From a virus, in IMG/VR virus record IMGVR_UViG_3300046003_007468, positions 1 through 46,023 of that record: 46,023 nucleotides of DNA; one strand, written 5' to 3'. A model generated the notes under the pieces. It saw only the letters and a program-made list of their open reading frames with translations, was not told the DNA's origin and made no database searches. Below are positions 21,729 to 29,138 of the stretch, one piece after another; position 1 is the first letter of the stretch; every line of letters starts with the position of its first letter. A program made the translations under genes and the position numbers.

Positions 21729-23225
21729 ATGAAGACAGCCACATTGGTAATCCCCGATTTCGTGAACGTAAAGTTCGACGGTCTCGACCCACTGATCAGA
21801 AGAAAGATCAACGAAGAACTCAAGTTCCTCGTTCCGTATGCCCGCCACATGCCCGCGTTCAAGATGGGCCGATGGGACGGCAAGGTGAGCTTCGCCACAG
21901 TCGGCGGCGCCACCTACAACAACCTCCTCGAACGCGTTCTGCCGATGATCTACGAGGACGGCTACGAGCTTGAACTCGACGACCGTCGTCCGAAGTTCAA
22001 GTTCGAGTTCCCCGAGATCAGCGAAGACATGTTCGCCCACAAGGTCTGGCCGGAAGGTCACCCCATTGCTGGCGAGCCCATCATGCTGCGCGACTATCAG
22101 GTCGAGGCAATCACCAACTTCGTGAACAACCTTCGCTCCGTCCAATCGATTTCGACCGGGGCTGGCAAGACGCTGATGACCGCGTCGTTGTCATCGCTAT
22201 GCGAACCCTACGGGCGCACCCTCGTGATCGTTCCGTCGAAGTCACTGGTTGAGCAGACCGAAGAAGATTATCGCAACCTGGGTCTCGATGTGGGCGTCTT
22301 CTATGGCAACCGCAAGGAGTGGGGTCATCAGCACACGATCTGCACGTGGCAATCCCTGACCGTGTTCTCCAAAAAGGGCAAGCGGGAAGAACTCGAAATC
22401 ACCATCCACGACTTCATCAAGGACGTCGTCTGCGTGATGGTCGATGAGACCCACACCGTCAAGGGAGCCGAACTGAAGGATTTGCTCTGCGGACCCATGG
22501 CGATGATTCCCATCCGCTGGGGGCTGACCGGGACCATCCCGAAGGATGAGCACGAGTTCCTCTCCCTGCTGGTCGCTCTGGGCCCCGTGGTCGGCGAGAT
22601 CAAGGCGAGCGATCTGCAAGCCAAAGGCGTCCTGGCCAACTGTCAGGTCGATATCATGCAGTTCAACGACAGCCACGTGGAGTTCAAGGACTACCACGAC
22701 GAATACGACTTCCTCGTCAACGACAAGGAGCGCATCGGCTGGCTGGGCGAGTTCTCTCGGCAGATCGCCGATAGCGGAAACACCCTCATCCTCGTTGACC
22801 GAATCGAAACTGGCGAGTTCCTCCAGACCCTGATTCCCGACAGCGTCTTCATCTCGGGAAAGGTCAAGACCAAGGACCGCTCGAAGGAGTACAAGGAAGT
22901 TCAGGGCGCGACCAGCAAGGTCATCATCGCCACCTATGGCGTCGCAGCCGTGGGTATCAACATCCCCCGCATCTTCAACCTCGTCTTGCTCGAACCCGGA
23001 AAGTCCTTCGTGCGCGTCATTCAATCCATCGGTCGTGGCATCCGCAAGGCCCACGACAAAGACTTCGTTCAAATCTACGATGTCACATCATCGCTCAAGT
23101 TCTCACGTCGTCACCTCAGTGTGCGTCGCGGTTACTACGACGATGCAAACTATCAGCATAAGACACGGAAAATCGACTACAAAAACACCGAAGTAGTTGA
23201 CGCCATACTGTCAAAAGTGCGATGA
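21729..23225 (+). CDS. uvsW: Superfamily 2 helicase UvsW
   Basis: A 498-aa RecG-like DNA/RNA helicase that in T4 unwinds R-loops and D-loops, promotes branch migration and switches replication from origins to recombination. Motif I GAGKT at residues 144-148, motif II VDETH at 238-242, motif III GLTGT near 262-266, motif VI QSIGRGIRK in the C-terminal domain. The N-terminal 115 residues (VKFDGLDPLIRRKINEELKFLVPYARHMPAFKMGRWDG) match the UvsW N-terminal DNA-binding region in type. Length is close to T4 UvsW (about 500). Transcribed from a late-type promoter. Confidence 0.93.
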   Translation: MKTATLVIPDFVNVKFDGLDPLIRRKINEELKFLVPYARHMPAFKMGRWDGKVSFATVGGATYNNLLERVLPMIYEDGYELELDDRRPKFKFEFPEISEDMFAHKVWPEGHPIAGEPIMLRDYQVEAITNFVNNLRSVQSISTGAGKTLMTASLSSLCEPYGRTLVIVPSKSLVEQTEEDYRNLGLDVGVFYGNRKEWGHQHTICTWQSLTVFSKKGKREELEITIHDFIKDVVCVMVDETHTVKGAELKDLLCGPMAMIPIRWGLTGTIPKDEHEFLSLLVALGPVVGEIKASDLQAKGVLANCQVDIMQFNDSHVEFKDYHDEYDFLVNDKERIGWLGEFSRQIADSGNTLILVDRIETGEFLQTLIPDSVFISGKVKTKDRSKEYKEVQGATSKVIIATYGVAAVGINIPRIFNLVLLEPGKSFVRVIQSIGRGIRKAHDKDFVQIYDVTSSLKFSRRHLSVRRGYYDDANYQHKTRKIDYKNTEVVDAILSKVR

Positions 23226-23251
23226 TTACTCATGATTACTTGTGTGTGTAA

Positions 23252-23755
23252 ATGCTGACGCTTACCCCCGAAAATAATACGTTCTCGATGAACGACCTCC
23301 CGGACCAAATCGACGATGTCCGGTATTGCGTTCTCGACTACAGCGATCAGAGTAATGTCGATTTTTTCTTCATCCCTCTGGTGTTCCTTGATGTTTTCTC
23401 GCGCCCGGCAGCCGACCTCAAGATAGGTCCCTACCGGATTATGATGCCCCTAGATTGGAGCGTCGTGATCGCCGACAAGAACATGGGCTGCATCGAAATC
23501 ATCGAACTCAAACATCTCAACGACCGAGAGTTCGACGTTTTCGCTTTCAACCCCGTGAACGGCTACATGCCGGAATTTCATGAGGTGAGTATCCAGAACA
23601 TCTTCCCAGATTTCTCCTGGAACATGCCTCGCTTGAAGTTCGGCCATATCCTCGCTGTGCCCCTCCGTGACGGCCTGGAGCCTCCATGCGTATTCTTTGT
23701 CAAGGATACGAACAAGCTCCCCGACGTCCTAGAGATCACCAAGATTTTTTCCTAA
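23252..23755 (+). CDS. Conserved-looking phage protein downstream of uvsW
   Basis: A 167-aa protein with a beta-rich, hydrophobic core (VDFFFIPLVFLDVF; IGPYRIMMPLDWSVVIADKNMGCIEIIELKHLNDREFDVFAFNP). The D-W-S-V-V-I and L-N-D-R-x-F-D-x-F-x-F-N-P stretches look like a conserved family core, which I associate with hypothetical proteins of T4-like marine phages, but I cannot name a function. An AAGGAG overlapping its end serves the next gene. Confidence 0.78.
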   Translation: MLTLTPENNTFSMNDLPDQIDDVRYCVLDYSDQSNVDFFFIPLVFLDVFSRPAADLKIGPYRIMMPLDWSVVIADKNMGCIEIIELKHLNDREFDVFAFNPVNGYMPEFHEVSIQNIFPDFSWNMPRLKFGHILAVPLRDGLEPPCVFFVKDTNKLPDVLEITKIFS

Positions 23756-23764
23756 GGAGATACT

Positions 23765-24109
23765 TTGTCCAATATTCCAAACCTGATTGAAGCCCTCCGT
23801 GAGGCCATTGGCCGCTCGGACAACAACAAGGCGAACGAAACCACTCTGGCTCTATTCGAAGCCATTTCGGACCAGTTCAACACCGCCGCCGAAACCGACG
23901 CCAAGATCATCGATCAGATTGCCCGCGCTCCCGAGCGCAAGGCTATCCTGGTCGAAACCCAACCCGCCTCGCCCACCGCTTCCGCAGTAGCGGGACCGGA
24001 AACCGTCGTCGAGACCACGCGTGACCCGCTTGACCACGACAACAACGGCAAAAATGGCGGCAGCGTCGCCAAGAAGAAATCAACCACAACCGCAAAGGAT
24101 ACCAAATAA
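23765..24109 (+). CDS. Small phage protein with basic low-complexity tail
   Basis: 114 codons from a TTG at 23765, supported by AAGGAG at 5-nt spacing. The N-terminal 60 residues are helical (LIEALREAIGRSDNNKANETTLALFEAI). The rest is Ala/Pro/Thr-rich and ends in a Lys-rich tail (AKKKSTTTAKDTK) suited to nucleic acid contact. Function unknown. The TAA is followed at once by the next ATG. Confidence 0.7.
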   Translation: MSNIPNLIEALREAIGRSDNNKANETTLALFEAISDQFNTAAETDAKIIDQIARAPERKAILVETQPASPTASAVAGPETVVETTRDPLDHDNNGKNGGSVAKKKSTTTAKDTK

Positions 24110-24238
24110 ATGTGGGGAATCATCGGACTAATCGCTCTCGCCGTAGCAGTCGGCTTCTATTTCTACCCCGGCCCGACGCGTGTCTTCATTGACTCCGCCG
24201 TGGCCAAGGTGAAGTCTTTCTTCGCTTCGAAGAAGTAA
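24110..24238 (+). CDS. Single-span membrane microprotein
   Basis: A 42-codon frame whose ATG directly follows the preceding TAA. Residues 3-19 are a hydrophobic helix (GIIGLIALAVAVGFYFY), followed by an amphipathic, basic tail ending in FFASKK. Its stop is directly followed by the next ATG, so three genes are packed without gaps. Probably an inner-membrane peptide; function unknown. Confidence 0.65.
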   Translation: MWGIIGLIALAVAVGFYFYPGPTRVFIDSAVAKVKSFFASKK

Positions 24239-24487
24239 ATGGCCCTGGTCGTAATGACCATCGAGGCCATTGAGGATATGGCGGTGCTGAGCCCTGGGCT
24301 TCGTGCCGTCTATCCTGATTTCTGGTACGAAATGGTGGATGATTTTGTCGCCGCTTCGGGCCACGGAATTGCCACTGTCCGCGTTCGCGGCGGCCATCTC
24401 CCGGAAGAAGACACTCGCGTTCGTTTGTTCCTCTACAAAGAAGAAACGGACAACTATACTATGAGGATGGCTTATATGCCAGTGTGA
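24239..24487 (+). CDS. Small hypothetical phage protein
   Basis: 82 aa starting immediately after the stop of the microprotein gene. Alpha/beta sequence with an N-terminal helix and a strand-rich end (TRVRLFLYKEETDNYTMRMAYMPV). No known domain. A hairpin follows its stop at 24493-24517. Confidence 0.62.
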   Translation: MALVVMTIEAIEDMAVLSPGLRAVYPDFWYEMVDDFVAASGHGIATVRVRGGHLPEEDTRVRLFLYKEETDNYTMRMAYMPV

Positions 24488-24492
24488 GGAAG

Positions 24493-24519
24493 CCCCGGAG
24501 ACGGTTCATCTCCGGGGTT
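24493..24519 (+). terminator. Strong hairpin after the small-gene cluster
   Basis: CCCCGGAGA, 7-nt loop, TCTCCGGGG: a perfect 9-bp stem 6 nt after the stop, followed only by TT. It may act as a terminator or as a 3'-end stabiliser. The remaining sequence to 24630 shows nothing else I can support. Confidence 0.6.
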
Positions 24520-24630
24520 CCAAGCAACCAACAGGGAGTGGGAGCAGCCCTATGGGAATCTCTTTCTCTTATTTATTGTTTGGGCCTCGGAGGTGTGGTC
24601 TAAGGTGGTCATTATTGGATTTCATACCTG

Positions 24631-25149
24631 ATGAGCAAAGAGCACAAGCTCGACATTTTTGATGTGATGGCCGCCGTTGATCGACGGGACGCCACCTTCC
24701 TCGAACGCCAACCCCCGGAAGCCAAGAAGGGGTTCGTCCCCGTCGTGTGTTTGCGGTGGGCCAGTGCAGTCACCGGGCCTGACCATGATCACTACCTCAT
24801 GGCCATCAACGAGTTCGCGAACAGCGGCTTCCACGACCTAGCTGATCACCCGGAGCTTCAATACCGGTTGATCAGCATGGCGGGGACGCAGAGCCGCCAA
24901 CGCCATCAATGGATACCCCTTCCGAAGTCGGAAGCGAGCAAGTCCAGTAAGGTGGAAGCCTTTGTGTGGGATTTCTTCCCCATGGCAAATAAGGCCGAAG
25001 TCAACATGCTCATCTCCACACTAACTAGGGAAACATTCATTGAATTCGTCGATAGGTCTGGTTGCAGTCCAGAACAGCGTAAGGAAGTCATCAGTGCCTG
25101 GGACAAAAAGCACAAAAGCGAAACCGTCAAAAAAGGCGCCACCCCCTGA
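24631..25149 (+). CDS. 62: Clamp-loader small subunit, gp62-like
   Basis: A 172-aa protein. In T4 the gp44/gp62 complex loads the gp45 sliding clamp. The N-terminus KLDIFDVMAAVDRRDATFLERQPPEAKKGFVPVVCLRWASAV, the HYLMAINEFANSGFHDLADHPELQYRL helix and the C-terminal NKAEVNMLISTLTRETFIEFVDRSGC follow the layout I know from gp62 proteins of marine T4-like phages: D-I-F-x-V-L, W-M-S, Y-L-x-x-x-N, H-P-E-L-Q-x-x-L. The gp44 ATPase subunit is not next to it, and no gp44 gene is in the window. The downstream C2H2 gene starts inside it. Confidence 0.7.
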   Translation: MSKEHKLDIFDVMAAVDRRDATFLERQPPEAKKGFVPVVCLRWASAVTGPDHDHYLMAINEFANSGFHDLADHPELQYRLISMAGTQSRQRHQWIPLPKSEASKSSKVEAFVWDFFPMANKAEVNMLISTLTRETFIEFVDRSGCSPEQRKEVISAWDKKHKSETVKKGATP

Positions 25150-25819
25150 GTTTCAGTGCGGGTTCTGCTCCAAGGCGTTCGTGACCGAGAAATCGCTGAT
25201 CTCGCACATGTGCGTCCAGAAAGGGCGCGAACTCGACCGTGACCAGAAGACTGTTCGGATGGGCCTGTCCATCTATGTGAAATTCTACGAGAAGAACTGT
25301 CGTGGAGCCAAGCAGCGGACGTGGACGGACTTTGTCAAATCGCGTCACTACAACGATTTCGTCAAGGTCGGCACCTACATTACTGATATCGCCGCAGTAA
25401 ACGCCCCGCTCTTCATCGATTTTCTGGTCACGTCGAGCATCCCGATTGCTCAGTGGAGGTCACCAAAGGTCTATCAGGCCTACTTGACCGATCTTCTTCG
25501 CAACGAGACGCCCGATGCCGCCATTGAGCGCAACATCGTCCTCATGCAGCAGTGGGCAGCCGACACCGATCACGCTTGGACGGATTTCTTCAAGATCGTC
25601 AGCCCCGCGCAAGCGACCGCGTGGATACAGACCGGCCGCATCAGTCCGTGGTTGATATATATCAGTGGAGCATCTGATCAGATGACCTCCCGGTTCACGC
25701 CCGAGCAATGGGCAATCATTGAACCGTATTTGGACCCAGGTTTCTGGGAAGTGAAAATGAGTAGATACAAAGACGAGGTCGAATACTTCAAGAAGACCCT
25801 CGCGGAGTTTGGCCTATGA
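25094..25819 (+). CDS. C2H2 zinc-finger protein next to gp62
   Basis: 241 codons from the GTG at 25094, which has AAGGA at 8-nt spacing; a TTG at 25040 in the same frame is possible. It overlaps the gp62-like gene by 56 nt. After a Lys-rich N-terminus there is a finger F-x-C-x-x-C-x-x-x-F ... L-x-x-H-M-C (FQCGFCSKAFVTEKSLISHMC, near residues 21-41). The rest is helical with many aromatics. Proteins with this finger are found next to gp62 in other T4-like phages as I recall, so a replication- or transcription-linked role is likely but undefined. Confidence 0.75.
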   Translation: MPGTKSTKAKPSKKAPPPEFQCGFCSKAFVTEKSLISHMCVQKGRELDRDQKTVRMGLSIYVKFYEKNCRGAKQRTWTDFVKSRHYNDFVKVGTYITDIAAVNAPLFIDFLVTSSIPIAQWRSPKVYQAYLTDLLRNETPDAAIERNIVLMQQWAADTDHAWTDFFKIVSPAQATAWIQTGRISPWLIYISGASDQMTSRFTPEQWAIIEPYLDPGFWEVKMSRYKDEVEYFKKTLAEFGL

Positions 25820-26133
25820 AGAAAACGCAAGAGTTTACCGAGGACCAGGAGGCCATATACGGCGCCATGCTGGAAGACCTCGTCTATGAAGATTTCGAAG
25901 ACGTGGAGGTGCCGGAACTTCCGATCTCCAAGGTGGCTGCATCACCCGAGGTGCTCGCCCTTCAGGCGCGCGTCACCAACCTTGAACGCCACATCCAGAA
26001 GCAACAGCGGGCTATCACCCGACTGATCGCTGGCGTCAATCACTCTCGCGCCGCTCAGGTGAGCACGGGTCGTCAGCTTATCGGCATCGAGCGCGACCTG
26101 GAGAACAAAATCGACCGTCGAGGTGATATGTGA
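25816..26133 (+). CDS. Small coiled-coil protein
   Basis: 105 aa, joined to the zinc-finger gene by an ATGA overlap. Acidic N-terminus (DLVYEDFEDVEVPEL), then a heptad-like helix (VLALQARVTNLERHIQKQQRAITRLIAGV) that should form a coiled coil, and a basic C-terminal helix. Function unknown. Confidence 0.72.
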   Translation: MKKTQEFTEDQEAIYGAMLEDLVYEDFEDVEVPELPISKVAASPEVLALQARVTNLERHIQKQQRAITRLIAGVNHSRAAQVSTGRQLIGIERDLENKIDRRGDM

Positions 26134-26606
26134 CTCTCGTATTGATCAACGACCACGTGGCCAACAAGCGGGTAAAGCTGTTCTACACCGACGAAGATTT
26201 CGCTATCACGGACGGGGAATGGAACAACTCAGATCAACTGCTGGCTGACCTTCAGCATCATCAGTTCTTCGCCGGGAAGCTCCTATGGAGCGACCTTGAC
26301 CCGTTCCATTTCCGTCTCATGATCACCAAGTCCCTCCAGGCCTGCTCGAAGATGACGGACGCCGAACGGATGGACGACGAAGACCCCAGCATTCGGAGTC
26401 TGAACTTCCTCGTCTGTGGCCTGATTCGCTGCATTGAAGGCAAGTCGGATTCTCACATTGAGGTCATGCGCATCCATCGCGTCGGCGATATCGATGTGTC
26501 CTTCGAATACGAGGCCATCCAGACCCTGGAACCCCCATCCACGATCAAGATGCCGCCCCGTAAGAAAGACGGCTTCTCAGTCGTGGTCGATAATACGAAA
26601 ACGTGA
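26130..26606 (+). CDS. Hypothetical phage protein
   Basis: 158 codons from a GTG at 26130, overlapping the preceding stop (ATGTGA) with GAGGTGAT just upstream. Alpha/beta; the segment VKLFYTDEDFAITDGEWNNSDQLLADL is followed by a helical core with two Cys (SLNFLVCGLIRCIEG). No known domain. Last gene of the 24631-26606 operon. Confidence 0.72.
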   Translation: MTLVLINDHVANKRVKLFYTDEDFAITDGEWNNSDQLLADLQHHQFFAGKLLWSDLDPFHFRLMITKSLQACSKMTDAERMDDEDPSIRSLNFLVCGLIRCIEGKSDSHIEVMRIHRVGDIDVSFEYEAIQTLEPPSTIKMPPRKKDGFSVVVDNTKT

Positions 26607-26609
26607 ATA

Positions 26610-26639
26610 TTGAGTCCGGGCCCGAACTTCATCTAAGAT
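26610..26639 (+). promoter_or_regulatory. Promoter giving a leaderless mRNA
   Basis: TTGAGT (26610-26615), 18-nt spacer, TAAGAT (26634-26639), 6 nt to the ATG at 26646. The same TAAGAT -10 occurs before the primase gene. Confidence 0.5.
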
Positions 26640-26645
26640 AATTCT

Positions 26646-26807
26646 ATGATACTTTTCGCAATGTTGCTGTCGTGGGTCATGGCTGTCACGGCCCACGACG
26701 GCCTAGTCGCCGTCCTCCCCTTCGTCCCGCAGGTGCTGATCATGTTCTCCTACGACTGCGAGGCCGACCCCTACATGGGCATGCACACCGCGTGGAGGGC
26801 TCGTTGA
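26646..26807 (+). CDS. Hydrophobic microprotein
   Basis: A 53-codon frame starting 6 nt after a predicted -10. It is largely hydrophobic (MILFAMLLSWVMAV, then GLVAVLPFVPQVLIMF), with a hydrophilic, Met/His-containing C-terminus. Probably one or two membrane segments. Its TGA overlaps the TTG start of the DnaE-like gene, and its last codons contain that gene's GGAGG site, so translation is coupled. Confidence 0.6.
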   Translation: MILFAMLLSWVMAVTAHDGLVAVLPFVPQVLIMFSYDCEADPYMGMHTAWRAR

Positions 26808-27427
26808 ACCACGCGGTCAGCACCGACATCGATATCGATTTCGCAGACCGCGACGCGGCTCTGTCAGGGCTGCTCCACATCCCGGCGAGCACGATCAACA
26901 AGGAAGGCCAGATCACCCGTCACCCCACGGGCGTATACTTCCAGGATGTCCCCACGGACCCGTTCACGAACCACTCATCCATCCCCTATGACGAGACGGG
27001 GCAACTCGGGTATTTCAAGGTCGATTTCCTCAACAATTCCATATACGCGTCCGTCCGAGACAATGAACATCTCGACGAACTCGTAGCCCGAGACCCGGAC
27101 TGGTCTCTGTTCGAGCACAGCAGCATCGTCGCCATGCTGTCCCACATCCACAACCATTTCGGCATCGTCCAAAATATCCGTCCGCAGTCCATCGAAGACC
27201 TCGCCATCGTTCTGGCCCTGATGCGGCCGGGCAAACGACATCTTGTCGGGCGCCCCCGCGAAGAAATCGAAGCCAAGGTATGGAGCACGGATGCCGAAGG
27301 CTATGTGTTCAAACGCGCGCACGCGCTCGCCTACGCGGTTTCCATCGTGGTCCAGTTGAACCTCATTTGCGAGGCCGCTGCCGCAGAACTGGAAGCGGAA
27401 AACGAGCCCGAACTCATCCAGTTCTAG
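26804..27427 (+). CDS. Short protein resembling part of DNA polymerase III alpha
   Basis: 207 codons from a TTG at 26804 with GGAGG at 5-nt spacing. Three segments match, in order, the DnaE/PolC catalytic core: STDIDIDFADRD (DnaE P-D-F-D-I-D-F), YFKVDFLNNSIY (K-F-D-F-L-G-L), and SIEDLAIVLALMRPGK (F-x-D-L-x-A-L-x-R-P-G). The PHP domain, the rest of palm/fingers and beta-binding parts are missing, so it cannot be a full polymerase. I recall similar stand-alone proteins in marine T4-like phages annotated as hypothetical. The DIDID carboxylates are kept, so a catalytic or regulatory remnant is possible. Confidence 0.65.
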   Translation: MNHAVSTDIDIDFADRDAALSGLLHIPASTINKEGQITRHPTGVYFQDVPTDPFTNHSSIPYDETGQLGYFKVDFLNNSIYASVRDNEHLDELVARDPDWSLFEHSSIVAMLSHIHNHFGIVQNIRPQSIEDLAIVLALMRPGKRHLVGRPREEIEAKVWSTDAEGYVFKRAHALAYAVSIVVQLNLICEAAAAELEAENEPELIQF

Positions 27428-27428
27428 C

Positions 27429-27457
27429 TTGACTGATATCAGCCGTCCTTCTAGGGA
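27429..27457 (+). promoter_or_regulatory. Promoter with near-leaderless start
   Basis: TTGACT (27429-27434), 17-nt spacer, TAGGGA (27452-27457), 5 nt to the ATG at 27463. Overlaps the stop of the preceding gene. Confidence 0.45.
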
Positions 27458-27462
27458 ACAGC

Positions 27463-27879
27463 ATGTTTCTATCTTACGAAATCCGCCCCGCGTATGACTT
27501 CGAAGAAAGTCCCCAGGACTACAATTGGTTCTGTGCTTGTGGTGAGGTGAAACCGGCTGCGAGCAATCTCGACCAAGACGAGATGGTCACCATCACCTAC
27601 CAGCTTATCCGGGTGGACAAGTCAGTGACCTGTCTCGCGGACGATGCCCGGTTCGAGAACCTCGACGAGAACCTCGAAGGGCCCCAGCAAGCGTTCGAGA
27701 TCACGCAGGGACCCTTGCGCGAGATGATCGACTGGGTGGCGCAGACTGGCAAACGCTGGTCAGTGATGCCGATCTTCGCCACCAGGGTGAGCGAGCGCAC
27801 ACCTGTGATTTTCACATTTACAGATTTGTCAGCGGCAACAGAGGCCAAGCTCAAGTTTGCCGCCTTCGCGCGAGATTAG
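27463..27879 (+). CDS. Small hypothetical phage protein
   Basis: 138 aa. Strand-rich, with Cys at WFCACGEVK. The end TPVIFTFTDLSAATEAKLKF is another copy of the small-protein C-terminal pattern (strand, F-T-D, A-x-x-A-K-L-K-F). Start set by the promoter at 27429. It converges on the next gene with a 4-nt overlap. Function unknown. Confidence 0.72.
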   Translation: MFLSYEIRPAYDFEESPQDYNWFCACGEVKPAASNLDQDEMVTITYQLIRVDKSVTCLADDARFENLDENLEGPQQAFEITQGPLREMIDWVAQTGKRWSVMPIFATRVSERTPVIFTFTDLSAATEAKLKFAAFARD

Positions 27880-28247
27880 TCCATCTTCCGAAGAAGAGTG
27901 ACCTGACGCTTACGGACGCGGCGGGCAATCGTTTCCTGCAAGGAGACAGCGGGCCCGGCGACGAGTTCGAAATCCTTGGCGAAGTGCTTCAGGAACGGAC
28001 GGAACTGGCGGAAGCGTTCCTTGAAGAAAATGTTGATCGGCACCTGACGATTCGATTCCCACCACCACATTTCACCCATGCGGAGGAACTCCACGCGGAG
28101 CTTCTCATCTGGAATCAGGTCCAGAACATACATGGACAAAAGCTGATTGTCCGAGTTCTGGATGATGCCAATGTAGGGCTGTTCCTGCAAGAAACCGTAA
28201 GAGAGAAACGGGAACTTCTCAAGGATAGTTTGAATCTGTACGTCCAT
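27876..28247 (-). CDS. Conserved-looking small phage protein
   Basis: 123 aa with a helix/strand N-terminus (ILEKFPFLSYGFLQEQPYIGIIQNSDNQLLSMYVLDLI) and a basic, aromatic C-terminal half (WWWESNRQVPINIFFKERFRQFRPFLKHF). No catalytic motif. Transcribed from a late-type promoter 6 nt before its ATG. Function unknown. Confidence 0.75.
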   Translation of the reverse strand: MDVQIQTILEKFPFLSYGFLQEQPYIGIIQNSDNQLLSMYVLDLIPDEKLRVEFLRMGEMWWWESNRQVPINIFFKERFRQFRPFLKHFAKDFELVAGPAVSLQETIARRVRKRQVTLLRKMD

Positions 28248-28253
28248 GAGAGC

Positions 28254-28261
28254 TATTTAGA
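28254..28261 (-). promoter_or_regulatory. Late-type promoter, minus strand
   Basis: TCTAAATA followed by G, ending 6 nt before the ATG at 28247. It is back to back with the plus-strand late promoter at 28282. Confidence 0.55.
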
Positions 28262-28281
28262 CAACGAGAATAATGGTTGAC

Positions 28282-28289
28282 CATAAATA
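28282..28289 (+). promoter_or_regulatory. Late-type promoter for the HD gene
   Basis: CATAAATA followed by C, 37 nt before the ATG at 28327. It leaves a leader of about 32 nt that carries a GGAGG site. Confidence 0.65.
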
Positions 28290-28326
28290 CGATTTCGGCT
28301 AATAGAACGCCATGATGGAGGGTCCG

Positions 28327-29004
28327 ATGGAAAAGATGAAGCTTTCGGACTACGCCTATCTGTGGTCGGTCTGGCACGGCGTTCATCGCGAGTATGGCAT
28401 TCTCCCCTCGGTTCGGGAGTTCATCTCGCTCTGTCGCGCCTATCGTGACCCCGCGCGCCGCTATCATGCCCTGACCCACATCCGCGACTGCCTGCGCTTC
28501 ATCGACCTCCATTTCGGCAAGCTCGACATCGACGGCCTCTACTACGTCCGCATGGCCATCCTCTACCACGACATCGTCTATGACGCCCGCGCCAAGGGCG
28601 GCGCCAACGAGGACGCCAGTGCGAAGCAGATGAGCGACTATTGCTGGACGCGCTTCGGGCCCCACTTCACCACTCAGGTGACCCGACTGATCGATCTCAC
28701 GAAGGCCCACACGCTCGACGACAGCGCGGGCATTCTCGACCGCATCATGATCGACGCCGACATGCACATCTTCGCCCGTTCCTGGGACGCCTATCGCGAG
28801 TATGCGCGTGGTGTCTGGCACGAGTACAGCTTCGCGGGCAAGGACGCCTATACGGCTGGCCGCCTCGCATTCCTGGGAACCCTCGACCCGAAGACGATCT
28901 TCCACACCGAAGCCGTACAGCAGTGGGCGTGGATTGCCGAGCGGAACATCAAGCGCGAGATCAAGTGCTTGCGGGCCCGCCCTCGGGAAATCTTCCAGGA
29001 CTGA
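28327..29004 (+). CDS. HD-domain metal-dependent phosphohydrolase
   Basis: 225 codons from the ATG at 28327, chosen because GGAGG lies 5 nt upstream; an ATG at 28312 would add five residues. HD motifs: RRYHALTHIRDCL (first His), then RMAILYHDIVYD (the H-D pair), a helical core with TKAH, and IDADMHIFA with the last Asp. This is the predicted HD phosphohydrolase type with R-x-Y-H-x-L-x-H and H-D-I-V-Y-D. Likely activity is on a nucleotide or other phosphate ester; the substrate is unknown. It may support the phage nucleotide pool or remove a signalling nucleotide, but this is inference. Confidence 0.85.
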   Translation: MEKMKLSDYAYLWSVWHGVHREYGILPSVREFISLCRAYRDPARRYHALTHIRDCLRFIDLHFGKLDIDGLYYVRMAILYHDIVYDARAKGGANEDASAKQMSDYCWTRFGPHFTTQVTRLIDLTKAHTLDDSAGILDRIMIDADMHIFARSWDAYREYARGVWHEYSFAGKDAYTAGRLAFLGTLDPKTIFHTEAVQQWAWIAERNIKREIKCLRARPREIFQD

Positions 29005-29012
29005 CCAGAAAT

Positions 29013-29120
29013 ATGAAAGCACTACACGACCGGGCTTACCTTTGGGGTCTCCGTTTCGGGAACCGTTTGGCAGAGAAAATGCCGAACTGGTTGGTTCGCT
29101 TGATCTCCGGGGCGCGTTAA
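29013..29120 (+). CDS. Basic microprotein
   Basis: A 35-codon frame 8 nt after the HD gene. Its stop lies just before the late promoter of the HNH gene. The product is basic and amphipathic (LHDRAYLWGLRFGNRL, PNWLVRLISGAR). Codon choice resembles neighbouring genes. No Shine-Dalgarno is obvious, so this is a candidate only. Confidence 0.45.
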   Translation: MKALHDRAYLWGLRFGNRLAEKMPNWLVRLISGAR

Positions 29121-29126
29121 CTCCTG

Positions 29127-29134
29127 TCTAAATA
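29127..29134 (+). promoter_or_regulatory. Late-type promoter, leaderless start
   Basis: TCTAAATA followed by G, ending 4 nt before the ATG at 29139. Confidence 0.6.
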
Positions 29135-29138
29135 GGGG

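Noticed and set aside
24570-24577. Late-promoter-like AATAAATA on the minus strand
   Set aside because: No minus-strand gene lies downstream; the frames there are shadows of the plus-strand genes 24110-24487.
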